From positions 1 to 64,000 of the forward strand of contig JAHHHK010000027.1 of the NCBI GenBank assembly GCA_019359395.1: a stretch of 64,000 nucleotides of DNA. The letters run 5' to 3'. Numbering within the stretch: position 1 is the stretch's first letter; each line of letters starts with the position of its first letter. This document shows, piece after piece, positions 43,597-52,160 of the stretch. Below the pieces are notes generated by a model. That model had not been told where the DNA came from and searched no databases. It worked only from the letters and a program-made list of their open reading frames with translations. The DNA comes from Komarekiella atlantica HA4396-MV6. Its GTDB lineage: Bacteria > Cyanobacteriota > Cyanobacteriia > Cyanobacteriales > Nostocaceae. A program made the position numbers and the translations under genes.

Positions 43597-44730
43597 TCAG
43601 TTAGTGACACGATTTTTTGAGCGATAAAAGGGACGTTTAACTACAACTGCTGGGTAAGCTTTGCCACGAATTTCTACTTCTAGCTGCTGACCAACACTCG
43701 CTAGCTGGGTGGGAACGTAAGCTAAGGCAATGGGATAGCCAAGTGTAGGCGATACAGTACCACTGGTAACTTCTCCCACGATTTTACCTGCGGATAGAAT
43801 TTGGTAGCCATGACGGGCTATGTTGCGTCCTTGAGTTTGCAAACCTATGAGTCGGCGTTGCACCCCATCGGTTTTTTGCTGTGCCAAAACTGCCCTACCA
43901 ATAAAATCACCTTTGGTGTCCAAGTGAACCAGCCACCCTAAACCTGCTTCTAAGGGAGTGGTGGTATCGTCGATATCTTGCCCGTAAAGTGCCATTGCTG
44001 CCTCTAGCCGCAGGGTATCTCTTGCACCCAGTCCGGCTGGGATGACGCCAGCATTATGGAGTTTTCGCCACAATTCTACTCCGACATCTGGATCTAGCAT
44101 CACCTCAAAGCCATCCTCTCCGGTGTAACCCGTACGGGCAATGAAAGCTGGTTTACCAAGTACTGTTGCTTGGAGGTGTCCGAATGCTTTGACTGGTTGT
44201 AAGTCTTCTTGCATCAAAGTTTGGAGATATTTAATTGCTTTTGGCCCCTGCACAGCAATTAAAACTTTATCTGGCGAAATATCTTGGAATTCCACCTCAT
44301 CTAGGTTGAGATGTTGTAATAGCCATGCTTTGTCTTTACCCGTGGTTGCTGCATTGACTATAATTAATGCCCGCTGTATACCAGTATCTTCACCTTGGTA
44401 ATAGACAATGATATCGTCAATAATTCCCGCTTGGGGATTCAACAATACGGTGTATTGCGCTTGACCGGGTTGCAATCGACTCAAGTCTGAAGGCACTAAA
44501 AGCTGGAGTTGGGAAATGAGGTTTTTACCTTGGAGGGTAAATTTGCCCATGTGGGAAATATCGAACATCCCGGCTGTATTTCTGACAGCCTCGTGTTCGC
44601 GGCTAATGCCACTAAATTGTACGGGCATTTCCCAACCGCCAAAGCTGGTAAGGCGTGCTCTGAGTTCTACACCCAGTTGATATAAAGGAGTTCGCGCCAA
44701 GGATTGGATGATTTCTTCTTGATTAGCCAC
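43597..44730 (-). CDS. gcvT: Glycine cleavage system T-protein (aminomethyltransferase)
   Basis: 377 residues. It transfers the methylene group to tetrahydrofolate and releases ammonia. Family features: LGVELRARLTSFGGWEMPVQ, AGMFDISHMGKFTLQG, RTGYTGEDGFEVMLDP and AGLGARDTLRLEAAMALYGQ, VTSGTVSPTLGYPIALAYV. First gene of the gcvT-gcvH-gcvP set. The 160 bp between it and the divergent pentapeptide gene hold no recognisable glycine riboswitch. Confidence 0.95.
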   Translation of the reverse strand: MANQEEIIQSLARTPLYQLGVELRARLTSFGGWEMPVQFSGISREHEAVRNTAGMFDISHMGKFTLQGKNLISQLQLLVPSDLSRLQPGQAQYTVLLNPQAGIIDDIIVYYQGEDTGIQRALIIVNAATTGKDKAWLLQHLNLDEVEFQDISPDKVLIAVQGPKAIKYLQTLMQEDLQPVKAFGHLQATVLGKPAFIARTGYTGEDGFEVMLDPDVGVELWRKLHNAGVIPAGLGARDTLRLEAAMALYGQDIDDTTTPLEAGLGWLVHLDTKGDFIGRAVLAQQKTDGVQRRLIGLQTQGRNIARHGYQILSAGKIVGEVTSGTVSPTLGYPIALAYVPTQLASVGQQLEVEIRGKAYPAVVVKRPFYRSKNRVTN

Positions 44731-44890
44731 AGGTAATTTTGCGATCGCACCTCAACATCTATCTATCCTACGGGATGCTAGCAAAAGATGAAGCCTGAAG
44801 CTCAAGGCTGAAAACTTCACACTTTATACTTCAGCACAGTGAGGTTTAATAGTTAATGATGCAAGTGTTGAGTTTTGTTAAGAAAACATT

Positions 44891-45388
44891 ATGAAATATT
44901 GGCGACTACTAGCTAGCTTTGTTTTAGCTATGGTTCTTTTTTTGTTTCCTCTATCGGCGCAAGCTGCAAGTTCATCTAGTATTACCCGTTCTGTGGGTAA
45001 TGATGAATTTAAAGGCAAGGATTACTCTGGTCAAAATTTAGTTGGTACTGAGTTTACCAATGTCAATCTAGAGAATTCCAACTTTAGCAATGCTGACTTA
45101 CGCGGTGGTGTATTTAACGGTAGCGTTTTGGAAGGAGTAAATCTGCATGGTGCAGATTTTAGTAATGGCATAGCCTATCTAGCAAGGTTTAAGAGCGTTG
45201 ATTTAAGTGATACAGTTTTGACAGATGCAATGATGCTACGTTCTACTTTCGATGATGTTAATATCACGGGTGCTGATTTCACGAATGCAATTTTGGATGG
45301 ACAGCAAGTGAAAAAGCTCTGCACTAAGGCAAATGGTGTAAATTCTAAAACTGGTGTTAATACTCGCGAGTCTTTAGGATGTAAGTAA
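44891..45388 (+). CDS. Secreted pentapeptide-repeat protein
   Basis: 165 residues with a signal peptide (LLASFVLAMVLFLFPLSAQA, cleavage after QAA), so periplasmic or thylakoid-lumenal. The mature part has about 14 pentapeptide units of A(D/N)LXX type (TNVNLENSNFSNADLRGGVF, GVNLHGADFSNGIAYLARF, VNITGADFTNAILDGQQ) forming a right-handed quadrilateral helix. A C-terminal segment with two Cys (KKLCTKANG and SLGCK) probably forms a disulfide. Lumenal pentapeptide proteins are common in cyanobacteria; their function is unresolved. Confidence 0.88.
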   Translation: MKYWRLLASFVLAMVLFLFPLSAQAASSSSITRSVGNDEFKGKDYSGQNLVGTEFTNVNLENSNFSNADLRGGVFNGSVLEGVNLHGADFSNGIAYLARFKSVDLSDTVLTDAMMLRSTFDDVNITGADFTNAILDGQQVKKLCTKANGVNSKTGVNTRESLGCK

Positions 45389-45396
45389 AATCTTAC

Positions 45397-45435
45397 CCCC
45401 TCTCTTTTTATCACTGGAGAGGGGATATTGTTTTT
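45397..45435 (+). terminator. Terminator after the pentapeptide gene
   Basis: Stem cccctctc/gagagggg with a 12-base loop, followed by atattgttttt. Confidence 0.6.
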
Positions 45436-45477
45436 AACAGCAGAGGACATGGAGGGCGATCGCTTTTATAGTAACTC

Positions 45478-45690
45478 TCAAAATGGTTCAACTTCTATAC
45501 GAGCCTGTTTTAAAATCTTAGCCAGAGTAGAACGCTTGACTGGTCGATGAGCCGGAACTGTCAAATTAAAGACTTCATCTGGCATGGTTTTTTTGAGTCT
45601 AATGTTGACTACCTCACTGATGGACAACTATCCATCCCGTTCTAAAGCAGCGATAATCTCAGTGTAGTTTAGGTTGGGAACCTTGCTCAC
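45478..45690 (-). pseudogene. hicA: Decayed HicA-type toxin gene
   Basis: From GTG the frame reads SKVPNLNYTEIIAALERDG, TAG, then LSISEVV, then NIRLKKTMPDEVFNLTVPAH and RPVKRSTLAKILKQARIEVE. Intact HicA has GW..RQRGSHIRL in the middle, with the catalytic His. Here the Trp codon is a stop, and the central part only resembles RQRGS in a shifted frame (a deletion before and an extra A after). The toxin is therefore inactivated by at least two lesions. Its GTG overlaps the stop of the hicB remnant (GTGA), preserving the old operon structure. Confidence 0.8.
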
Positions 45691-45899
45691 AGTACCAATT
45701 CCCTCACGATTACTCCTTCTTGAGCAACCAATTCATTTTCTAGTGGCTCAAGGTAAAGTTCCATTGCTTCTTGGATATTTTCTAATGCTTCTTCGATAGT
45801 TTCCCCTTCACTGATACAGCCTGGAAGTGAGGGAACAGAAACGGTGTATCCGCCTTCATCACTGGGTTCTAATACGACTTTTATCTTTCTGTTTAGGAC
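45687..45899 (-). pseudogene. hicB: HicB-type antitoxin remnant without a start codon
   Basis: The open frame encodes NRKIKVVLEPSDEGGYTVSV, PSLPGCISEGETIEEALENI and QEAMELYLEPLENELVAQEG, the partial RNase-H fold of HicB antitoxins. Between the upstream TAA (45900-45902) and the conserved region there is no ATG, GTG or TTG, so the N-terminus appears lost or mutated. The first internal ATG comes only after the conserved half. Some residual translation from ATA is conceivable. Confidence 0.7.
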
Positions 45900-45966
45900 T
45901 TATAACCCACTTTTCTATTTTGAATTACTTTGATGCGTAGGCGTAGCCCGTCGTAGACATCGCCAC

Positions 45967-46197
45967 TTGAACTTTAGAGGCTGACAGTTGAGCCTTAGAG
46001 GCTGACGATTGAGCCTTTGAACCTCGATGTTGAGCCTTAGAGGCTGACGATTGAGCCTTTGAGCCTCGATTTTGAGCCTTAGAGGCTGACAGTTGAGCCT
46101 TTGAACCTCGATGTTGAGCCTTAGAGGCTGACAGTTGAGCCTTTGAACTTCGATGTTGAGCTTTAGAGGCTGACTGTTGAGCCTTTGAACCTCAAGT
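45967..46197. repeat. Tandem repeat, 42-bp unit, about 5.5 copies
   Basis: Units beginning ttgagccttagaggctgac start at 45988, 46030, 46072, 46114 and 46156, with a partial copy before them. Because 42 is a multiple of three, long open frames result on both strands, but their 14-residue repeats (VQRLNSQPLKLNIE) look like by-products. There are no unique spacers, so this is not a CRISPR array. Confidence 0.85.
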
Positions 46198-46249
46198 TTC
46201 GAGACTTTAGATGTAAGGGGGTAACTGCACTTTACCAATTAATCAGAAT

Positions 46250-46440
46250 CGAACCGCAGAGGCGCAGCGAAAAGTTTGCGCGTCCGGGTTTCCCGGCGCA
46301 AAACTTTTCAAGACAGAGGACACGGAGGAAGAGATTAAGAGGGAGCGTTAGCGTTGGCGGAGCCTCTCGCAGAGAAGCTTACCGTTTGCGTAGCGTCTCG
46401 TAAAGCCTGCGGCATAGCTACGCTTAGGGCGCAGCCTCTT
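46250..46440. repeat. Dispersed repeats, one split by a palindrome
   Basis: The repeat gaaccgcagaggcgcag/aggacacggagg is interrupted by a 41-bp palindrome with arms gaaaagtttgcgc (46269-46281) and gcgcaaaacttttc (46296-46309). GC-rich units (gcgttggcggagcctctcgc, cgtagcgtctcgtaaagcct) follow to 46440. No gene. Confidence 0.65.
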
Positions 46441-46581
46441 GTAGAGAAGAGAAGGTATCACTGTTTTAAGTTACAATTTATAGGCGATCGCTCCTAAAGT
46501 TTGAACTACAACTTTTGTGTGGCATCAATTATTGCTTGCAGTTGGGCAAGGATTTCCACAAGTGAAGGGTTATAACAATTT

Positions 46582-46731
46582 TTGCAAATACGGCTAGAGA
46601 TTCAAAGAAGAAAAACTCAAATTAAATCTGAATTCCAATCAAACTACTCAGACTTCCCAATTGATCCCCGCCTCGTCAACATCGATAGAGAAACCATCTA
46701 CCTGGATGCGAGACGGGTACAGTCCTACTGA
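46582..46731 (+). CDS. Possible 49-residue hypothetical protein
   Basis: A frame from TTG reading QIRLEIQRRKTQIKSEFQSN, YSDFPIDPRLVNIDRETIYL, DARRVQSY. Composition is protein-like and charged. It ends 14 bp before the next small frame. No family recognised and no good ribosome site; it may be a gene remnant. Confidence 0.25.
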   Translation: MQIRLEIQRRKTQIKSEFQSNYSDFPIDPRLVNIDRETIYLDARRVQSY

Positions 46732-46745
46732 AATTTATCCTTGCA

Positions 46746-46865
46746 ATGGCAATTTTGACTTCATTATCGATTGGGGAAATTGCTACTGTGATAGTTGCGA
46801 TTACGGGTTTAATCAAAACTCTAGTACCTGTGATGGTGCGCCCGAAAAGCGAAAAAAATAAGTAG
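46746..46865 (+). CDS. Small single-span membrane protein candidate
   Basis: 39 residues: MAILTSLSIGEIATVIVAIT, then GLIKTLVPVMVRPKSEKNK, a clean hydrophobic helix followed by a basic tail. A longer overlapping frame exists in another register, but its product is Cys/Asn-rich and unlike a protein. Function unknown; the gene ends 13 bp from the convergent creatininase gene. Confidence 0.4.
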   Translation: MAILTSLSIGEIATVIVAITGLIKTLVPVMVRPKSEKNK

Positions 46866-46878
46866 CTTTTGCCTTTCT

Positions 46879-47625
46879 TTAATCTGCGTTCACAAATTCC
46901 AAATAATCATTGCTGAGTTCCTTCACCGCCAAGTCATAAAACTGCTTCCCATGTTCTGGTGTAGCCAAGCCAGGATTTGATCCCATGCGTCCATCTGGGT
47001 AATGCGCTCGAAAGTTCGCAGCACCATAAATCCTGTGTCCAGTTCCAACTTCTGGTGAGAGGGGTGCTTGCTTAATCGCCTCTGGATAAACGTATTGGGT
47101 GAGCGCTACTTCACTTGGTGTGGCATGAGAGCCTTCTTGATTGCCATATAATTCTTTGGCAAGCTTATAAACAGAACCACACATAAACCAGTTAGCTACT
47201 TGACATTGCACCCGTTGAGCATTGGCAATCTGCAAATCTTCTAAGTGGGCGTAGGTTTCGGAGAAAGCAGCTTTGAGAGTGGCGATGTTGCCACCGTGTC
47301 CGTTGATAAAGTAGAACTTGGTAAAACCAGCTTTGGCTAAACAAGTTACATACTCTTGAACTACCTGAATCAAAGTACTGGGACGCAGACTGATTGTGCC
47401 AGGAAAGGCGGTGTGGTGCAGCGCCATCCCCACATTGATTGTAGGGCCAACGATCGCCTGCGTTACATCACCTACACCACGAGCGATCGCTTCTGCACAA
47501 ATAGCATCAGTGCCAATTAATCCCGTTGGCCCATGTTGCTCAGTGGAACCAATAGGTAAAATAATACCCTGAGACTGCTGTAAATAAGCTTCGACGTCCT
47601 GCCAAGTACTTAAATGAAGTAGCAT
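46879..47625 (-). CDS. Creatininase-family amidohydrolase
   Basis: 248 residues of the creatininase/MftE superfamily. Metal ligands are visible: Glu and His in PIGSTEQHGPTGLIGTDAIC (about 26-40), His in NVGMALHHTAFPGTISL, and FINGHGGNIATLKAAF (about 110). Glu comes in NQEGSHATPSEVALTQYVYP. Family members hydrolyse creatinine or other cyclic amides, act in pyrimidine deamination product turnover or process mycofactocin; the substrate here is unknown. No mycofactocin genes are present. Length is complete. Confidence 0.87.
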   Translation of the reverse strand: MLLHLSTWQDVEAYLQQSQGIILPIGSTEQHGPTGLIGTDAICAEAIARGVGDVTQAIVGPTINVGMALHHTAFPGTISLRPSTLIQVVQEYVTCLAKAGFTKFYFINGHGGNIATLKAAFSETYAHLEDLQIANAQRVQCQVANWFMCGSVYKLAKELYGNQEGSHATPSEVALTQYVYPEAIKQAPLSPEVGTGHRIYGAANFRAHYPDGRMGSNPGLATPEHGKQFYDLAVKELSNDYLEFVNAD

Positions 47626-48089
47626 TTTTTATAATTATCCTCATTACAATTGCTGTGAGAAGCAACCTTCGGCTGCTAGATAATATCTTCTATGATTAAT
47701 CCCCACTAACATGATTATGAACTCCCTTTCTTTCACACGGAAATAATCACTATGAAATACGGCAATTTTAATGAATATCCACCACTGTAGAGACGTTGCA
47801 ATGCAACGTCTCTACTATATTTTTGGATATCAGCCACCAATTTGGCAAAAGATTTCTGTCAAATTTGGGGGAAATGAAACTATTTATTTTTAGAAATATT
47901 GTCTAGGGGATGGAGTTGCAACGAGTTTTGTAAGATATAGATACAAGCAGTTTATTAATGCCACTATATCCTACGACTCTCGTTGCGAACCTCCATACAA
48001 TTAAAATTTGAACTGAGTTATGAGATGTTTGCGTTTTAGAAAATAAAGCAGATAAAAGTGCTTTGGAACTAGCACATCTCTACTCTTGA
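47626..48089. other. Intergenic region with one hairpin repeat
   Basis: 460 bp without a supported gene. A 29-bp palindrome with arms gtagagacgttgca (47787-47815) is a variant of the hairpin at 10274 and 37413. The rest is AT-rich. Confidence 0.5.
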
Positions 48090-48362
48090 CTAATCAAAGT
48101 AATAATGTTTTTTCACGTCACTTGTTATTTCCCACACACAGGACATACCAGCAGGAAAAGTTACCAAATCGCTTTTACCCATCTGCACTGGCTGTCCACC
48201 ATTAGGAGTAACAATTACATCACCTTCTAAAAAGTAACAAGTTTCTTGAGAATCATACGTCCAAGGGAACTTAGATATTTCCTTTTTCCAAATTGCCCAT
48301 TTGGACACACCTAATTGATTAAGACGCTCTTGACTGGGTTGATGCTCAATTTTAATTTCCAT
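48090..48362 (-). CDS. Small cupin-domain protein (cupin_3/DUF861 type)
   Basis: 90 residues if started at ATG 48362; an upstream in-frame ATG at 48413 would overlap the neighbouring gene and add a non-conserved segment, so the shorter form is preferred. A single cupin: SKWAIWKKEISKFPWTYDSQ, ETCYFLEGDVIVTPNGG, DLVTFPAGMSCVWEI. The Glu-Thr-Cys-Tyr motif and FPAGM turn are typical of the DUF861 group related to (S)-ureidoglycine aminohydrolase. Metal ligands are incomplete compared with classic cupins. Role unknown. Confidence 0.8.
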   Translation of the reverse strand: MEIKIEHQPSQERLNQLGVSKWAIWKKEISKFPWTYDSQETCYFLEGDVIVTPNGGQPVQMGKSDLVTFPAGMSCVWEITSDVKKHYYFD

Positions 48363-48384
48363 GCCATGTTTACTTTGGTTATTT

Positions 48385-48756
48385 TCAGCAGTAGGACTGA
48401 ATATCTTCTCCACACTGATCTACTAAATAACACAAAGCGCGAAAACGCAAGCCTACAAGTTGATCATAAAGGGGATTGAGCTTGCACATAGGGGGAATAT
48501 GTCCAATTTTGCGACCAAACAGCATCAAATCACGCTCGAAGGGGCACTGAGCAGGAATCATTTTAGCAATAAATTTAGCTAATTTCCGATTCGGAATTTC
48601 GAGTTTGTCAAGCCAGATACGTAATGGTTGCAATAAATCTAATTTAGGCTGAGCAAACTGGTTTTTAGTCCCTACTTTCTGGTTTTCTCCTACAGCATTA
48701 ATAAAAGCAGGGAAAACAATACGCCGATTATTTGTTTTGAGCATTGTTGTAAGCAA
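48385..48756 (-). CDS. Mo-dependent nitrogenase C-terminal-like protein
   Basis: 123 residues matching the small family annotated as Mo-dependent nitrogenase C-terminus: LLQPLRIWLDKLEIPNRKLA, KFIAKMIPAQCPFERDLMLF, IGHIPPMCKLNPLYDQLVGL and RFRALCYLVDQCGED. Conserved cysteines (AQCPFER, PPMCKLNP, ALCYL, DQCGED) may bind a metal. Such proteins are widespread in diazotrophic cyanobacteria, but their role in nitrogen fixation is not proven. No nif structural genes are in the window. The cupin gene follows directly. Confidence 0.85.
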   Translation of the reverse strand: MLTTMLKTNNRRIVFPAFINAVGENQKVGTKNQFAQPKLDLLQPLRIWLDKLEIPNRKLAKFIAKMIPAQCPFERDLMLFGRKIGHIPPMCKLNPLYDQLVGLRFRALCYLVDQCGEDIQSYC

Positions 48757-49595
48757 GGTTTTCCTTGTGTTGATAAACTATTCGCTAATTTGAGATGTTA
48801 CTATGCAACATATCTCGTTCATTTATTTTGTGCTTGTAGATATAAGAGGAGCACAAAATAAATAATTAACATGGATTATTGGAACAGGGAAATGGTTTAA
48901 CTAATTGATATTTAAACCCACCAAATGATGAATAACTGTCCCACTAAATACAAAATAACAAAGAAATTATAAAAATGGTATTTCTTTAACTTATCAATTG
49001 CTTATATTCAAAATAGCAATCTCATATCTTGAATATAAATGCTTGGTTTTGAAACTACATAGTACCTTGAGATGTAGTTTTGCAGACAAAATTGCGGTTT
49101 TGCTCTGACTCCAGCTAGAGATTCTAGGATTAGCCCTTCATGAAAACAGATTCTAGGGTATTGAGTATCAAATCAAATGTCATGGATGTTACATAAACTG
49201 ACCCAGATATTATTTAATCAGTTGCAAAACCCGGTTTGATAAGTACAAGCTAATACACTTGTCCAAGTAACTGTAATTTAGGTAAAACTGGTTACAGAAA
49301 TTTTGAGCAAATACTGGGTTTGCACCCAAAGAAGACGAAAAAGTTAGAGCTTGGTCTACTAATATCTGTTGACAAAGCCACTGCTGTATATGTTCCTATA
49401 AAAAAATACCTTTGGCGATGCCAGCGGCGAGCTATGCTTACGCATCTGTGAACGGCGCAATTGCTTGGTCGGTGGTAAAAAAATATGGCGAGGCGATCGC
49501 TTTGTTAATCAGTTAACCAGCATTAACACGAACGACAATTTAAAGCCTCTACCTCAATAATGATTTCTAATTCTGTATCACTCTTAATTAGACTC
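48757..49595. other. Intergenic region of 840 bp with an inverted repeat
   Basis: No credible gene. A perfect 14-bp inverted repeat atttattttgtgct/agcacaaaataaat (48821-48834 and 48850-48863) lies about 65 bp upstream of the Mo-nitrogenase-like start and could be an operator or hairpin. The stretch 49400-49510 contains dispersed GC-rich repeat sequence (gcgatgccagcggcgagcta). Confidence 0.4.
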
Positions 49596-50360
49596 TTATT
49601 GTAGAGTATCAGGGTCGTCAACGCCGAGCGTTCTCAACCTTGCCTTTAATTGTTCTATCTGCAACTGTGCTTGTTCTGCCCGTTGACGTTCTTGTTCTGC
49701 CCGTTGACGTTCTTGTTCTGCCCGTTGACGTTCTTGTTCTGCTCGTTCTTCTGCCTGCTGCCTTGCTGCAACTTCTAGCTGTAAAGCCTCTGCTAGCTCA
49801 TCGGGGATCAGTAATTTTTCACCCGTATCCTCTCGATAAAACCCAATCAGCCGACCTTCAAGCACCAAGCGCAGTTGTAAAGGTTCACTGCGGCTATCTT
49901 GAATAGCTTCGTAAGTTTCTCCCCGCAGGCGATAACCACGTAACTGTTGTTCCACCCACTCGCTTTTCGGATCAAACAACCAGTATTCCTTTACACCTAA
50001 CTGCTCATAGAGAGTCTTTTTGAAGATTTCATCTTGTCCCTTAGTACCAAAAGATGTCATCTCAAAAATGACTGCGGGTACTTGACCCTCTTCCCAGATT
50101 TTATAGTTGTCTCGACCGCCAGGTGCTACATCAAAAATTACCATTACATCAGGGGCAACCCGCAACTTGGGAAATCCCTGTGCATAGTAAAGAAATTGAT
50201 TTGCCAATACTGTTGCTTGACGATCTGCTAAATATTGTTTGAGCACTTCCAGGGTGGTGAGCAATGCATAAAGGTGATCGTAGGTTTCCGCCACTGGTTG
50301 ACCATCAGCACTAGGGTAGAAGGGTTGAGATTCAATACTGACAGGTAGAATAGCTGTCAT
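49596..50360 (-). CDS. Uma2 family protein with C-terminal coiled coil
   Basis: 254 residues. The N-terminal 180 form a Uma2-type nuclease-like domain: LRVAPDVMVIFDVAPGGRDN (Asp), QVPAVIFEMTSFGTKGQDEI (Glu), LYEQLGVKEYWLFDP. The tail is a heptad coiled coil from a 21-base coding repeat (AEQERQR three times, then AEQAQLQIEQLKARLRTLG). This coiled-coil subtype is common in cyanobacteria. Unrelated to the Uma2 copy at 1547-2182 beyond the fold. Role unknown. Confidence 0.85.
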   Translation of the reverse strand: MTAILPVSIESQPFYPSADGQPVAETYDHLYALLTTLEVLKQYLADRQATVLANQFLYYAQGFPKLRVAPDVMVIFDVAPGGRDNYKIWEEGQVPAVIFEMTSFGTKGQDEIFKKTLYEQLGVKEYWLFDPKSEWVEQQLRGYRLRGETYEAIQDSRSEPLQLRLVLEGRLIGFYREDTGEKLLIPDELAEALQLEVAARQQAEERAEQERQRAEQERQRAEQERQRAEQAQLQIEQLKARLRTLGVDDPDTLQ

Positions 50361-50410
50361 GGTTATAAATTTAGTGCTACCAAACTATTCTAGAGCAAGT
50401 CTGGCGCTCC

Positions 50411-51235
50411 CTAACTTCTGGGTATTTCCAAGCTTTTTAAAAGATAACTTGATAATTCACAAAATCCTTCTCCTTCGGCAGATGTAGTTATATAAGCAGG
50501 CTGATGTTGCAACTGATTGACATATTCCAGCACATTCGCCACGCCCACAGAAACCGGAAAATAGCGGGGATCAAATAAACTTTCATCATTGGGGCTATCG
50601 CCAACAGTGACAACTTGTTCTGGTGAGTACTGCGGCATGTATCCACGCAATACCTGCAACAAACCCACAGCCTTATCTTGCCCTTGGGGTTTAATATGGC
50701 ACTGCACATTGCTGTAGGTGAATCCCCAACCCATTTGCTGACAAAGATTATCGAGGGTTTGTAGTTCACTTGGACTTAAAGCAGCTACATCAAATGTCCA
50801 GTCAGTAATGCGAAAGCGATTGTCAGCAGCTTCCTGAATTTGAGGGAATTTGGTTTGTAATTGCTTAAAAGCCATAGCTAAATGCTGGCGATGCTCAACT
50901 AAATCGGGAATAGGTGTTAAAGTTACTGGTTTCTGGTTCCCGGATGGAAAGAATAAACCGCCATTTTCTGCCATAGCCCCCGCAATCGGCATCAAGCTAC
51001 TCAATCCACTTACCCAACCAGCTGAACGTCCGGTGACAATTAGCACTTGGATACCAGATGCGGCTAAATCCTCCAGCGTTTGCAAGAGTGTAGCAGTAAA
51101 TTTTCCTTGTTTAGTTAGAGTGCCATCCATATCTGTGGCAACAAGACGAATATTGCTCAAGCAAGTAGATGAAATCTCAGACAAGGGTCTTAGGTTTGTT
51201 GAACCCCCAGCAGAGACGCTCAAATGTCTAGACAT
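50411..51235 (-). CDS. HAD-superfamily Cof/MPGP-type phosphatase
   Basis: 274 residues. HAD motif I is LVATDMDGTLTKQGKFT (about 34), motif II LIVTGRSAGWVS, motif III with Lys in IKPQGQDKAVGLLQVL, and motif IV VVTVGDSPNDESLFDP. The C2-type cap resembles sucrose-phosphate or mannosyl-3-phosphoglycerate phosphatases. In cyanobacteria such enzymes remove phosphate from compatible-solute precursors, but no matching synthase is next to it. The first 30 residues (HLSVSAGGSTNLRPL) are not conserved; the true start may be internal. Confidence 0.82.
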   Translation of the reverse strand: MSRHLSVSAGGSTNLRPLSEISSTCLSNIRLVATDMDGTLTKQGKFTATLLQTLEDLAASGIQVLIVTGRSAGWVSGLSSLMPIAGAMAENGGLFFPSGNQKPVTLTPIPDLVEHRQHLAMAFKQLQTKFPQIQEAADNRFRITDWTFDVAALSPSELQTLDNLCQQMGWGFTYSNVQCHIKPQGQDKAVGLLQVLRGYMPQYSPEQVVTVGDSPNDESLFDPRYFPVSVGVANVLEYVNQLQHQPAYITTSAEGEGFCELSSYLLKSLEIPRS

Positions 51236-51341
51236 ACGCGGTTTGAAGAAAAGCTGTAAAAAATATTAATGGTACAGCAAGATGGTATTCCAGATTTGGG
51301 CATCCTAAAAATCAGGAGTCAAGTTTTTCAGTTTGTCAACT

Positions 51342-52160
51342 ATGCTCACTTCGATGTTTCTTGCCCAATCCCCAGGGTCAAAAACTAAAAAGGCATCCCA
51401 GGAAGTGCCCGCAACCGATCCTCAAATACCACCTTTTTTGGTGATAACTTCTGGAGGACTGGCTTTAGCGGTGATTGCTTTGATTGTGTATAGCAAACTC
51501 CAGATGAATCAGCTGGAGAAAAAAATCAAGTTTGAAAAATTCCGTGTGCGAGAACTAGATAAAAAGTTTAAGCTGGCGCTGGAAACAATTCGCAAAATGG
51601 AAACTAATCCCGACTTGGTTAACTCACGGGACTTTAACCTAGATTATCTGCGAATGCGGATGTCAGAGGAGGTGTTTCATTTTGCAATCCTTAATCAAGT
51701 TAAGATCAAGGTCAAAGATAAAATTTCTCAAGCTCTGCGTCCAAATCAAGCTCAACAAGGAACATTAGGAATTGCTAATAGTACTGGACGACAGGTCGAT
51801 GAAACTTTTGATGTAGAGTATGAAACTGGTAGCCCAGCAAACCCTGCTAAGCGAGTACTGTTTCGCATCCAAATCCGGTTAATGAAGTTACCTACGCAAG
51901 CGACTTCTGCAACTATTAGCCAAATTATTGACTGTATTGAAACTTACCTGAGTCCAATAGAAGATGAAGATACTTGGCAACCGACAATTCAAGGTCGGAT
52001 TGCTTCCATGCATTGGGATCAAAAGGCTAAGCCTACGCCCCTGCTAGTGCTAGAACAATCTAATGAAGGTGTGAATGTAACTTTTCGCACTAGTCGCCAA
52101 CCAAATGCCCCAACTCAACCCCAGCAACCTGGAATGAAAAAATCAGGCTCGGCTAAATAA
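51342..52160 (+). CDS. Conserved-type cyanobacterial hypothetical membrane protein
   Basis: About 272 residues from ATG 51342 (a TTG three codons earlier is also possible). One TM segment (FLVITSGGLALAVIALIVYS) at about residues 31-50 is followed by a helical coiled region (KLQMNQLEKKIKFEKFRVRE) and an alpha/beta domain (QRPT-free: EVFHFAILNQVKIKVKDKIS, RVLFRIQIRLMKLPT, TWQPTIQGRIASMHWDQ). The C-terminus is Pro/Gln-rich and disordered. I do not recognise a function. The gene is divergent from the HAD phosphatase. Confidence 0.65.
   Translation: MLTSMFLAQSPGSKTKKASQEVPATDPQIPPFLVITSGGLALAVIALIVYSKLQMNQLEKKIKFEKFRVRELDKKFKLALETIRKMETNPDLVNSRDFNLDYLRMRMSEEVFHFAILNQVKIKVKDKISQALRPNQAQQGTLGIANSTGRQVDETFDVEYETGSPANPAKRVLFRIQIRLMKLPTQATSATISQIIDCIETYLSPIEDEDTWQPTIQGRIASMHWDQKAKPTPLLVLEQSNEGVNVTFRTSRQPNAPTQPQQPGMKKSGSAK

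Noticed and set aside
44731-44890. Glycine riboswitch upstream of gcvT
   Set aside because: The region lacks the paired aptamer motifs of the glycine riboswitch and is mostly AT-rich promoter sequence.
45967-46197. Possible CRISPR array
   Set aside because: The 42-bp units are contiguous and lack unique spacers; no cas gene is present.
45915-46238. 107-codon open frame of 14-residue repeats on the minus strand
   Set aside because: It is a by-product of the 42-bp tandem repeat, has no ribosome site and low-complexity Leu/Gln/Asn composition.
46661-46861. 66-codon Cys/Asn-rich frame
   Set aside because: It overlaps two more protein-like short frames in other registers (46582-46731 and 46746-46865) and has only a TTG start.
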